Source: Hennigella sp045617465
Lineage (GTDB): Bacteria; Bacillota_I; Bacilli_A; Mycoplasmatales; Mycoplasmoidaceae
Reading direction: 5' to 3'
Assembly (NCBI GenBank): GCA_045617465.1
Contig: JAZLIQ010000004.1
Coordinates: forward strand, 1 to 64,000
Length of the DNA stretch: 64,000 bases
A program made the translations under genes and the position numbers. Shown here piece by piece: positions 21,190-31,375 of this stretch. The notes below the pieces were generated by a model. It was given only the letters and a program-made list of their open reading frames with translations. It had not been told where the DNA came from and made no database searches. Every line of letters starts with the position of its first letter. Position 1 is the first letter of the stretch.

Positions 21190-21772
21190 TCTTTACTGAA
21201 ATGAGTTTAATTGCCATAGCAACTACATCTGATGTTTCCATTGTGCTCTCAATAGCATTTGTCTCACAAAGTCGATTGATAGCGAAGTTTATGTCATCTT
21301 GGTTATAACCAAGTGTCTTTAAAACATTAATAACATCAGCAATGTTATCATAGTTCTCTGCTTTGTCTTTAACATAGAAGTCAGCTAAATATTCAACTAA
21401 TAGATAAGCAAACTTTTTGCTAATACCTGGTAATTGTTCTAAAGCATCAGTGTCTTTATTAGATATTAATTGCTTTAAGACATTAATATCATTTTGCAAA
21501 AAGTTCATTGCTGACTTTGGTCCAATACCACTTATGTTTAAACTATTTATGAAGAATTCTTTTTCTTCTCAGTTTTTAAAACCATAGAATTCTTCTCTTA
21601 ATGAATTTTTATTTGATAAGTAAGTGTATTTTTGAACAAATAATCTTGTTGTTACACCTTTTTCAAATACATCTGTTTTTGGAACAAACACATGATAACC
21701 TACATAGTTATTCTCAATAACTATTGATTTACGATAAATCGATACAATTTTTCCTACAATATATGAATACAT
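21164..21772 (-). CDS. ruvA: Holliday junction DNA helicase subunit RuvA
   Basis: 202 aa. N-terminal OB fold (MYSYIVGKIVSIYRKSIVIENNYVGYHV), central helix-hairpin-helix pair (LNISGIGPKSA and LEQLPGISKKFA) and C-terminal RuvB-contacting domain with LGYNQDDINFAI. Start 21772 is preferred over 21787 because GGAGAG then sits 4-9 bases upstream and the protein begins at the conserved MYxYI. One UGA Trp at residue 69. Confidence 0.93.
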
Positions 21773-21821
21773 AATTATTCTCTCCATATACTTATTCGCC
21801 TAAAAATCTAAAAAATTGTAA

Positions 21822-21882
21822 AAAAATATTTTCTTCCTCCCTAAATATTGATTAAATGTGGAGATTTGGAGAAAATATTTTT
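21822..21882. promoter_or_regulatory. long inverted repeat between mtaB and ruvA
   Basis: 13-bp perfect arms (21822-21834 and 21870-21882) enclose 35 bases that contain a further CTCC/GGAG pairing. On the minus strand the distal arm ends in a T-run, so it can act as a terminator for mtaB, while the loop could also matter for ruvAB expression. Role inferred from structure only. Confidence 0.45.
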
Positions 21883-23176
21883 ATGCTTTTTTGCCAAATA
21901 TGTAATATCCTTGGTTGTTTTTCTTAACCGATAAAGCCTTGACTTTTACTTGTTTTGTATGTAAGTTTGTCCTAGAATTAAATACAACCTTTACAAATTC
22001 TGAGCTATATCCATGCATTGATGGTACGATTGACCTTTCAACAATAACATCCAATGTTTTACCTATTAAAGTTTTTAAATATGCTTTTTGGCATTGTTCT
22101 TTAATATCTACAACTTGGTTGTATCTATCACGTGCTACTAATGGATTAATATCATTTTTATATAGTTTATCAGCTGTTGTTCCTTTTCTTCTAGAATAAA
22201 TAAAGATATTCATGTTAGCTAAACCTAAAGCTTTTAAGTTCTTACAACTTTCCTTAAATGCTTTATCACTTTCAGAACTGTAGGCAACAATATAATCGGT
22301 TGTAATTGCAACATTAGACATCTTTGCTTTTATGTATTTACAAAGTTTAGCAAAATCTTGAATTGTATATCTACGATTCATATCATGCAAAACTTGATTA
22401 TTAGCTGATTGTAAACATAAATGAATTTGGTTGGCTCATCTTTTTGGATTGGAAGCCAATAAATTAACAATTTGCTTTGTGATTTGGAAAGGCTCAAGAC
22501 TTGATATTCTTACTCTAAAGTTTCCTGGTAGTTTATTTATGTCTTGCAAAAGATTAAAGAAAGTATAAACCCCATCCTTATATCCAGCTGTATTAACTCC
22601 AGTTAATACAATCTCCTTATACCCCATCTTTACATATTCTTTTATAGCGAGTAACACATGTTGGTGTTTCATTGCTCTTTGACGACCACGACAATAAGGA
22701 ATTAAACAATAACTACAAAAGAAATTGCATCCATCTTGAATCTTTAAAAATGCTCTTGTATTATCAAGATGTTTGAAACAACCAAATTCTTCAAACTTAC
22801 CAATGTTTTTATCAATCTTAATAATGTGTTTTCTATTTTTTAAATATTTGGTTAACAATTCAACGATTTTATTTTTGTATTTGCATCCTATTACAATGTC
22901 AACATTATTATTTTTAAATCATTGCTTATTTACTTGACTAAAACAACCCATAACTAAAACTATGGGTTTTAGTTTTGCTTGCTTAGCACGATTAATCATG
23001 TTTCTACTTTTTGCATCAGCTTTATTAGTAACAGAGCAAGTATTGATCAAAACAATATTTGCTTTGTTAATATCATCAACTTGTTTGAATCCTTTTTGCA
23101 CTAATTGATAAGTTATTGCATTGGTTTCAAACAAATTAACTTTACATCCTAAGTTGATTGTAAAAAATGTTTTCAT
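21881..23176 (-). CDS. mtaB: tRNA (N6-L-threonylcarbamoyladenosine37-C2)-methylthiotransferase MtaB
   Basis: 431 aa. Methylthiotransferase with an N-terminal UPF0004 domain (INLGCKVNLFETN, NTCSVTNKADAKSR, VMGCFSQ give three cluster Cys), the radical SAM motif GCNFFCSYCLIPYCRGR, and a C-terminal TRAM-like end. GCKVN at the start and CSVTxKAD distinguish MtaB from MiaB (present separately at 48738). It converts t6A37 to ms2t6A37, downstream of TsaB. Several UGA Trp codons. Confidence 0.92.
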
Positions 23177-23197
23177 ATCTAAATTATAGTAAATAAA

Positions 23198-23216
23198 AAT
23201 AGGGCTTTGCCCTATT
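23198..23216 (-). terminator. intrinsic terminator
   Basis: 8-bp stem AATAGGGC/GCCCTATT with a 3-base loop, followed on the minus strand by TTTTATTTA. It ends the membrane protein gene at 23212, whose TAG stop is inside the stem. Confidence 0.75.
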
Positions 23217-23811
23217 GTTTATCTATACTATCTGCAAGTCCAGATGAAGCTTTTTCTTTTTGTTTTGCTTCCTTCTTTTCTTGTTTAGCTTGTTCTTTGT
23301 CTAAATCTTCTTTTTTAGGAAGTTCGCCGTGTGTTCGTTTGTAAATGTCTAAATCTATTTTGAAACGAGCATAACGTTGTAACCCGATTGAGACAAGAGT
23401 TAAGACGCCAGTAATTACTATGTAAATGATTAGTGGCCATGTTTGACTATGTAATGAATTGTGTTGATCATAGTATGCAGTTCTAAAGATAACAATGAAA
23501 ATAAAACTAAAGATTACTGCAATGATGAAGATAATTAGTGCGGCTAAATATCATCCTAATCACTTTCTTCTAAAGTGCATTGCTTTATTCATAATACCTT
23601 TAGCTTCAAGTCATACAAAGAAACCACACAATAATAATGCTGTTAAATCACACACGATTGATGGAACAAATAAAACCGGTGAGTCAGGATAGTTATTGCT
23701 AAACAATGCAAACGTTACTGCACAACCTATTAATATGATTACATTTGATATTAAGAATAAATATCAAGTGGGTTTTTTATCTAAATCTGTTCGTTCTCTT
23801 AAAATTGCCAT
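23212..23811 (-). CDS. four-TM membrane protein with charged C-terminal tail
   Basis: 199 aa with several UGA Trp codons. Four hydrophobic helices at about 17-37, 48-68, 85-110 and 127-147, then a cytoplasmic-type tail of about 45 residues rich in K, E and Q (KKEDLDKEQAKQEKKEAKQKEK), likely helical. No family recognised. It is a single gene, divergent from eno across a 106-base A+T-rich promoter gap. Confidence 0.72.
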
Positions 23812-23861
23812 AATAGATATATTATGAAAAATTATTTAAATAAATAATAAAAATTATTTTT

Positions 23862-23882
23862 TTAATATATAAAATATATTAA
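23862..23882. promoter_or_regulatory. eno promoter region with inverted repeat
   Basis: 9-bp inverted repeat (23862-23870 and 23874-23882) around AAA, which contains a -10-like TATAAA at 23868-23873. Initiation near 23880 would leave a leader of about 38 bases holding the GGAG before eno. A -35 cannot be chosen in such A+T-rich DNA. Confidence 0.4.
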
Positions 23883-23917
23883 CAAAAAAATAAAAAGATT
23901 AAAAACGGAGAAAAGAA

Positions 23918-25303
23918 ATGGGTTTATTTGACAAGCTCTCAAATAAAACAATCAAGGCAATTAATGCTTATGAAGTTCTTGATTCAAGAGGTTTTCCAAC
24001 TGTAGCTTGCAGTATAACTCTTGCTTGTGGTGCTAAAGCCAAGGCAATGGTTCCTTCTGGTGCTTCTACTGGGCAAAAAGAAGCTCTTGAATTAAGAGAT
24101 GGTGATAAAAAACGTTTCAATGGTAAGGGTGTATTAAAAGCTGTTAATAACATTAACAGAATAATTGGTCCACAACTAATTGGTAAATCAGCAAACAAAC
24201 AAAATGAACTTGATGATTTTATGATTAAGTTAGATGGAACACCTGGAAAAAATAAATTAGGTGCTAATGCAATTTTAGCTGTATCAATGGCTGCTGCAAA
24301 AGCTTGTGCTGTAGCAAACAAAATGCCTTTATATGCATACATTAGATCTTTAGTTAATGAATGCAAAGAAAATGAAGAATACAAACTTCCTGTTCCAATG
24401 CTTAATGTAATTAATGGTGGTGCTCATGCTGACAACACCATTGATTTCCAAGAATTTATGTTTATGCCTATTGGTGCGAAAAACATTCGTGAAGCTGTGC
24501 AAATGGCATCTGAATGTTTCCATGCTCTTGGTAAATTACTAAAAGCTAAAGGTTTAAACACATCTAAAGGTGATGAAGGTGGATATGCTCCGTTATTAAA
24601 ATCTGCTGAGGAAGCTTTAGATATTATGGTAGAAGCTATTAAGACTGCTGGTTATAAACCAGGAGTTAACCAACAAGTAGCTATTGCTTTAGACTGTGCT
24701 GCTAGTGAAATGTATGATGAAGCAACAAAAAAATATATCTTTAAAAAAGCTTTGGATGCTAAAATCCTAGATAAGACTAAAGCGACACTATCAACTGACC
24801 AAATGATTGATTATTTAGTTGAACTAACAAAGAAATACCCAATCATTAGTATTGAAGATGGTTTAGCTGAAAATGATTGAGAAGGTTTTGCTAAATTGAC
24901 TGCTTTAATTGGAAACAAAGTTCAAATTGTTGGAGATGATTTGTATTGTACAAATCCTAACTTAACACAAGAAGGCTTAACAAAGAAAGCAACTAATGCT
25001 GTCTTAATTAAGTTAAACCAAATTGGTACTTTATCAGAAACAATTAAAACAATTCAATTAGCAAGACATTCTGGATGAGCAGCAGTTGTAAGTCATCGTA
25101 GTGGTGAAACTGAAGATACTTTCATTGCAGATTTATCAGTAGCTCTAAACTGTGGACAAATTAAGACAGGTAGTATGTCTAGATCTGAAAGAATTTGTAA
25201 ATATAACCGTTTAATGGAAATTGAAGATGAATTATCATTAAGGGGTTCGTATGAAGGTATTAAAACCTTCAAGAACTTAGGAGGCAATAATGAAATCAAG
25301 TAA
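23918..25303 (+). CDS. eno: enolase
   Basis: 461 aa, about 30 longer than E. coli enolase. It interconverts 2-phosphoglycerate and phosphoenolpyruvate. Motifs: VLDSRGFPTV, MVPSGASTGQKEALELRD, NVINGGAHADN, metal ligands in ALDCAASE, SIEDGLAENDWEGF and GDDLYCTN, catalytic KLNQIGT and SHRSGETED. GGAG 8 bases upstream of the ATG. Two UGA Trp codons at conserved sites. Its last 14 bases overlap pfkA, so the two glycolytic genes are coupled. Confidence 0.97.
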
Positions 25304-26285
25304 AAAATATGCAATTATTTGTTCTGGTGGTTCTGCTCCAGGAATGGCAACATGTGTTATTTCATTTATAAAGAAATGTTTCTCTTGTGGTGTAACACCA
25401 GTTGCTTTTTACAATGGCTTTGAAGGTTTACATAATGATGAATATCTAAACCTATCTGCAAACTTTGCAACTCATTATTTAGATGATGGTTCGGCTTTAA
25501 TTGGAACAAGCCGTTGTTCTAAATTTAAAGAGGATCCTAAATATCGTAAACAATGTTTAAAGAATTTAATTAAACATGATATAGATGGTTTAATTGTTGT
25601 TGGTGGTGAAGGAAGCTATCGTGGTGCTTTAGAATTGTCAAAGTTAGGTGCTAAAGTTATTGCTATTCCTGCAACTATTGATAATGATATTGCTTCAACA
25701 TCATACACAATTGGTTTTGACACATGTTTAAATACTGTGTGTCGTGTAATTAGTGAAATCAATGACGTGTTTGTTTCACATCATGGTATTGCCATAATTG
25801 AACTAATGGGTAAGGGTTGTCCAGATGTTACTGTTAGATCTGCTATAGCTAACAATGCAACATACATGGTAACTAAATATTCAAAATTAAAACCTGAAGG
25901 TTTTGTTAGAATTGCTCAAGCAGGTTTTAATAAAGGAAAGCCAAACATTACTTTCTTAGTTACAGAACAACTTTATCCTAAAGAAGGAAAACACAGTTTA
26001 CCTGAAATAGCTAAATGAATTGAAAAAGAAACAGGTTCATTTACTAGACATGTAGTAGTTGGTTATGTTCAACGTGGAGGAAAACCTTCAGCCCGTGATC
26101 GTTTATTAGCTAACTATATGATAAATGTTGGTGTTGATCAATTATTAGAAGGTAAACACTGCAAAGCTATTTGCCGTAAATCAAGAAAAACAATTGCAAG
26201 CGATTTAGCAAAAGCTGTATCAATGCGTCGTAAAAGTTGAAACAGTAGCTTAGTCTCAACATTTAACAAAATAAACCAAGAATAA
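25290..26285 (+). CDS. pfkA: 6-phosphofructokinase (divergent)
   Basis: 331 aa. It phosphorylates fructose-6-phosphate, the committed step of glycolysis. Family landmarks: GGSAPGMA (13-20, usually GGDAPGMN), GTSRCSKF with the ATP-site Arg, GGEGSYRGA (105-113, usually GGDGS), PATIDNDI (127-134, usually PGTIDND, catalytic Asp kept at 131), ELMGKG, and GYVQRGGKPSARDR. Gly at the position after the acidic residue favours ATP over pyrophosphate as donor. AGGAGG lies 6 bases before the ATG. Confidence 0.92.
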
Positions 26286-26308
26286 AAAAAGAGCTTTAGC
26301 TCTTTTTT
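26285..26308. terminator. bidirectional intrinsic terminator
   Basis: 10-bp stem AAAAAAGAGC/GCTCTTTTTT with loop TTTA between the converging pfkA and ptsI genes. Confidence 0.85.
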
Positions 26309-27953
26309 ATTTTATGTAATCGTCTATATTGATTTTTGTTGTGTCAAGTTCACTAACTGCTTTACGTGTTTTTAAAACATATGGAGCAGATAATGAAATT
26401 TCATCAATGTGTAGGGCAATTAAGAATGGTAGAACTTTAGGGTCTCTTGCTAGTTCACCGCACATACCAACTTCTTTACCATATTTATGAGCAGCATCAA
26501 TAGTCATCTTAATTAATCTCATAAGACCTTTGTGGTATGGATCGTAAACTTTTGTTAAGTTTGGATTTACACGGTCACATGCTAAAGCATATTGTGTTAA
26601 ATCATTTGTTCCAATTGAGAAGAAATCTACATGTTGTGCAAGCTCATCAGCACAAATAGCTGCTACTGGAACTTCAATCATAATTCCTAACTTAACATCT
26701 TTTGCATAAGGAATATTTTTAGCATCCAAATCTTTCTTAACTTCTTCAATACATTTCTTACAGAAATCTATTTCAGATACATTGGTAATCATTGGAACCA
26801 TGATTGATAGTTTACCAAAAGCAGATGCACGATATAAAGCTCTCAATTGTGTTTTAAACATATCTGGTTTATCTAAACAGATACGAACAGATCTATAACC
26901 TAAAGCTGGATTAGCTTCTTCTGGTAGATTAAAATAAGGAACTTTTTTATCAGCACCAATATCAAAGGTACGAATAATTACTTCTTTACCTTTCATTGCT
27001 TCAAGAGCTTTTTTATAAATCTCAAATTGGAAATCTTCAGAAGGATAATCTGTTTGTTTTAAATAAACATATTCAGATCTAAACACACCAATACCTTCAC
27101 CGTCATTAGCAATGACGCTTGCAGTATCAGCAGCTGAGGCGATGTTACAGTAAATCTTTGTCTTAACACCGTCTTTGGTTACACTAGGCTTGCCAATGAA
27201 AGCTTTTAATTGTGCTTTTTCATCAGCATAAGCTTTAGCTTTTTCTTGATATTGTTTTTCTTCAGTTTCAGTTACACCAATTAAAACTTCACCTTTAACT
27301 GAATCAAGAATCGCCTTCTTACCATTTAAGTTTTTGTCTAATGGTAAATCTTTAGTCATACAAATTGATGGCAACTCACTTGATCTTGCAAAAATAGAAA
27401 CGTGAGCAGTTGGGTTACCTTTGGTAAGTACTAACCCTTTTAACATCTCTTTATCAAATTGCATGATTGTGCTTGATTCTAAATCTTCACAAACAAGAAT
27501 GGTTGGTTTGGTTAATTTGAAATCATCTGCTTTACCGGTCAAGATATCTTTAACACCTTTACCAACTTCTTTAACGTCAGCAGATCTTGCTTTCATGTAA
27601 GGATCATCAAGTTGTGAAAGCATAGTAGCTAATTCTTTAACAGCAACGTCAACTGCTTCTTCAGCAGTTTTCTTAGCTGCTATAGCGTTTTTAACTAGAT
27701 CTTCAAAATCTAGATCAGTAACCATTGCTTTATGAGCTTCAAAAAGTTTAGCTTTGTCTTCACCTAACTTCTTTTTAGTCTCAATATATAAAGCATCAAG
27801 TTTTGCTACTTCTTTTTCTCTAGCTTTTTCAAATCTAGATCATTCTTCTTTTTCAGAAGTAAATTTGTTAGTTGTTTTATTATCATCTAATAAAACTTTT
27901 ATTTCACCATTAGCAAAACCTTCGTAAATGGTTTTACCTTTGAAATTATTCAT
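26307..27953 (-). CDS. ptsI: PTS enzyme I (phosphoenolpyruvate-protein phosphotransferase)
   Basis: 548 aa. It autophosphorylates from PEP and passes phosphate to HPr. The phosphoryl His is His184 in GNPTAHVSIFARS (the usual GGxTSH is GNPTAH here). C-terminal PEP-binding barrel: GIGVFRSEYVYL, RTFDIGADKKVPYF, NPALGYRSVRI, MIEVPVAA, FSIGTNDLTQY and the Cys in GMCGELARD. It begins one base after the ptsH stop and reads one UGA near residue 39. Last gene of the EIIABC-HPr-EI unit. Confidence 0.96.
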
Positions 27954-27954
27954 A

Positions 27955-28212
27955 TTACAATTTGCTTTCTAGTGCTTGTTTAACAGCTGCAGTAGCTTCT
28001 ACTTCATCCGGTCCAGAAACTTCAACGTCTAGAACATCACCGCATTTAGCACATAATGCCATAATGGTAAAGATTCTCTTTAAGTCAGCAGTTTTACCAT
28101 TACATTTAGCTGTAATTGCAGATTGAAACTTTTTAGCTTCTTGCATAACAACCGTTGCTGGTCTTGCATGAATACCAACAGGGTCTTTTATTTTAAATTG
28201 AAACTTTTGCAT
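27955..28212 (-). CDS. ptsH: PTS phosphocarrier protein HPr, lacking Ser46
   Basis: 85 aa, standard length. It carries phosphate on His15 (GIHARPATVV) from EI to EIIA. The regulatory region normally reads LKSIMGVMSL with Ser46, the target of HPr kinase; here residue 46 is Arg (LKRIFTIMAL). This HPr therefore should not undergo the ATP-dependent regulatory phosphorylation known in Firmicutes and in some mycoplasmas. Its ATG overlaps the EIIABC stop by one base. Confidence 0.95.
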   Translation of the reverse strand: MQKFQFKIKDPVGIHARPATVVMQEAKKFQSAITAKCNGKTADLKRIFTIMALCAKCGDVLDVEVSGPDEVEATAAVKQALESKL

Positions 28213-30326
28213 TATTGATCTACTCCTTCTTTAATAATCTTTTTGCCTACACCAGGTCCAATAGGAATACCTTTTCATTTTCCTAATTGTGAATATTCAC
28301 TTGGCACTTTCTTTCTTAAAGCACCAAGCATGAATGCTCCAAAGACACAGGCAATTAGGGCAGCAACAATTGCTTTTCAGCAATCTGGTCCCATAACTGC
28401 ATATGAAATCATTCCACCTTCAGGAGCAATTGCTACACCACTAAATAATACTGATAAGCAACCACCTATGAATGATGCAGTGACAGATGTACCAATTACT
28501 CTAACTGGGTCTCTAACCACGTACGGAATAGCACCTTCTGATATTCCACAGAATCCCATAATCAAGTTGGCTGGTGAAGGTTGTCTATCACCTTTACCAA
28601 ATTTTTGTGGGAACAGTCAAGTACATAGTGCAATCATTACTGGAGGCACCATAATTCCAACTATGTTGGCTGCCATTAATTGTTCAGGAACAACTAAATC
28701 TGCACCTTGAGCAATAGCATTTGTTAAAACAGCTAACACTGCATAGTGAGTTGCTTTGTTGATTGGTCCACCCATATCAATAGCCATCAAAGCAGAAACA
28801 ATACCACCAAGCAAGATAACTAGATATTGTGCATTGTTTGCTAATCATTCAATTCCAGTTTCAATTCCGATGTTCAAGAAAGCAAATGGAACGTTGATGA
28901 TTAACATTGATGCACCAATCATAACTACTGAAAGTAAAGGAACAATAATCATATCCTTTACACCTTGAAGAACTTGAGGCATTTTTTCAAATCATTTCTT
29001 CATTAGGTTTACATATAGTCCCGATAAGAAACCAGCAATAACAGCACCTATAAATCCTGCGCTGTTCTTTGCAAGTAAATCTGCTAGATCTGGTCATTGT
29101 TGTGAAATTGATGGAACACCAATAGCCAAGAAATATAAAATTGAGAATTGACCTACGGTCGAGCTAAAGGCTCCGACAAATCCCGAGACTATACCAGGCC
29201 GTCCTGATATCGAGTATGCTATGAAACCACCAACAACAGGGAACATTAATCCTAGCGCTAGTTGGGCACCAAGCATATGGAATACTTGAGCACCAATTGT
29301 TGTATTACCAAAGTCAACTCCTGGAGCAACGCCACTAGCTGTATCAATCAAATATGCTATTGCTAATAGAATACCACCAGCAACAACAAATGGAATCATA
29401 TGACTAATACCAGACATTAAATGTCTGTAGAATGTATGCATTCTTCCAGATTGATTCTTTGATTCAACAAATTTCTTTCCAGATGAATCAGCAGCCATTG
29501 CTTTTGGTTTGTTTTGGTTGTAAATTGGAACTGATGGACCTAAAGCAGCATTCAACATCATCTTTGGATTGTGAATTACTTTAGAAGTAGAACATTGAAT
29601 TACTCTTTTACCAGTAAATCTTTCCATTTCTACGAAAGCATCAGCAGCAACGATGATTGTATCACAGTGATCAATTTCATCTTGTGTTAATGCATTCTTT
29701 TGTCCAGAAGATCCGTTTGTTTCTACCTTAATGGTAATGTTCATTTCTTTGGCAGCTTTTTCCAAAGCTTCTTTAGCCATATAAGTATGAGCAATACCAG
29801 TAGGACAAGCGGTAGCTGCTAAGATTCTTGGATATTTAGGTCCAGCAGCAGCTTTTTCTTCTTCCTTCTTTTCTGTTTCAGCAGCATCGATGGCTTTTAA
29901 GAATTCTTCTTTAGTCTTTGCAGCTAATAAGTTTTTCTTAAAGTCTTCTTGCATCAACATAGTTGATAATCTTGCTAAGACATCAAGATGAACATTATCT
30001 TTGCTAACCGGAGCAGCAATGATAAATAATAGTTGAACTTTTTCACCATCAAGTGAGGCAAAGTCCACACCATCTTTAATTACCATGGCAGCTAGTTGTG
30101 GTTTTTTAACCACTTCTGACTTACAGTGAGGAATAGCTATTCCTTCACCAACTCCCGTTGAAGATTGTTCCTCTCTTTTGAAGATGCCTTTTTCGTAGGC
30201 ATCTAAATCACTAATAGCTCCTGACTTACCAATTAATTGGACGGCTTGCTTAATAATATCCGTCTTATCCTTACCTTTGGCGTCAAGTTCTATTGTGTTT
30301 AACGATAATAAATCGGTTATTTTCAT
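28212..30326 (-). CDS. PTS fructose-family EIIABC permease
   Basis: 704 aa. EIIA (about 1-150) with the phosphoryl His in EGIAIPHCKS; EIIB (about 175-270) with ILAATACPTGIAHTYMA and its active Cys; then an EIIC membrane domain of eight or more helices. Domain order A-B-C and the EIIB signature are of the fructose/mannose-type Fru family. The ATG at 30326 is chosen because MKITDLL begins the EIIA fold. ManA upstream hints that mannose may also be imported. Multiple UGA codons. Confidence 0.92.
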
Positions 30327-30381
30327 AAGAACACCACATATATTATAACATTTATTACTTAACAACGTTAAGTAATAAAAA

Positions 30382-30400
30382 ATAAGGGTTAGGCCCTTAT
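30382..30400 (-). terminator. intrinsic terminator after manA
   Basis: 7-bp stem ATAAGGG/CCCTTAT with a 5-base loop; on the minus strand it is followed by a run of T. It separates manA from the PTS operon, which therefore needs its own promoter in 30327-30381. Confidence 0.75.
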
Positions 30401-31266
30401 AGTGTTGTTAGAATTATAGTTGCTTTTCCAGTAATTTTATATTGACCAGAACCGGCTGTTATAAAGAATGTATCATAGGGTTTAAAGCTATGCTTTTTAC
30501 CCTCTTGTTCTATTATACCATTACCACATAAAATGGTAATAGCATTAAATGAATTTTTACCAGCGGTGAATGAAGCGTCTGTGCTGATAGAATGCTTATA
30601 AACGTTAAAATACTTACATCCAATTAAATGTTCAGATTGAGCTGCTTTTCCGATGTTTAATTTTTTAAAATTAATACATCCTAAAGCTTGATCAATGTGA
30701 AGGTCTCTTTCTTTACCGTTTGTATCAACTCTGCGATAGTCATACAAACGATATGTAACATCTGCACTTTGTTGAATTTCAATTAAAAATGTTCCTTTAC
30801 CAATTGCATGAATTGTACCAGGTTCAATTAAATATGAATCACCATTAGTTACACTAATGTTGTTAAGCAATTTTGTGATATCACCATGTTTTAATTCTTC
30901 TTCTATTTTAACCTTATCTGTATCTTGGTTTAAACCCATAAATAGTTTGCTTGGTTTGGTGTTTAAAACATGTCAAAACTCTGTTTTGATTTTTGGGTGA
31001 ACTTGAATTGATAAATCATCTTGAGCATCAATTAATTTTATTAATAAAGGAAAGTCTCCATGATATCCATCAGCTACAATATTTGGATCCTTTTTAAACA
31101 AATCTAAAAGATTTGTTGAGCCTTCAATTTCACTGTTATTTGAACTTATACAACTTAGGATTCAAGCTTCACCAATCTTATCATCAGTTTTTATACCAAA
31201 AATATTGGGTAAAGTGTTTCCACCTCATAACCTATGTTTTAAGATTGGTTTAAGTTTAAAGATCAT
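30397..31266 (-). CDS. manA: mannose-6-phosphate isomerase (class I)
   Basis: 289 aa, close to the short Firmicute ManA form. It converts mannose-6-phosphate to fructose-6-phosphate using zinc. Visible: LKPILKHRLWGG at the start, DLSIQVHP with zinc ligands, IEPGTIHAIGKGTFLIEIQQSADVTYRLYDY with the catalytic region and Arg. Three UGA Trp codons in the first third. It diverges from pyk; a -10 box ends 6 bases before its ATG, suggesting a leaderless mRNA. Confidence 0.92.
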
Positions 31267-31272
31267 ATTTCC

Positions 31273-31301
31273 ATTATAAGTTAATAACGACTTTTTGTAA
31301 T
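31273..31301 (-). promoter_or_regulatory. promoter for leaderless manA
   Basis: On the minus strand TTACAA, 16 bases, then TATAAT at 31278-31273. Only 6 bases lie between the -10 box and the ATG at 31266, so transcription would start at or next to the start codon. Confidence 0.55.
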
Positions 31302-31304
31302 AAA

Positions 31305-31323
31305 TAGAAACTTATAGTTTCTA
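31305..31323. promoter_or_regulatory. inverted repeat between divergent manA and pyk
   Basis: 7-bp arms TAGAAAC/GTTTCTA around TTATA, just upstream of the manA -35 and touching the likely pyk -10 (TATAAA at 31322-31327). Suited to an operator controlling both; no regulator is known. Confidence 0.35.
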
Positions 31324-31375
31324 TAAATGCAAAAAAAGCAAAAAAAAGATTAAAATAAAAGTAATGGGAGCAAAT

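Noticed and set aside
23968..24384. 138-codon open frame on the minus strand
   Set aside because: Antisense shadow of enolase.
28243..28710. 155-codon open frame on the plus strand
   Set aside because: It is antisense to the EIIC part of the PTS gene, which has clear family motifs; the frame has no start signals or recognised content.
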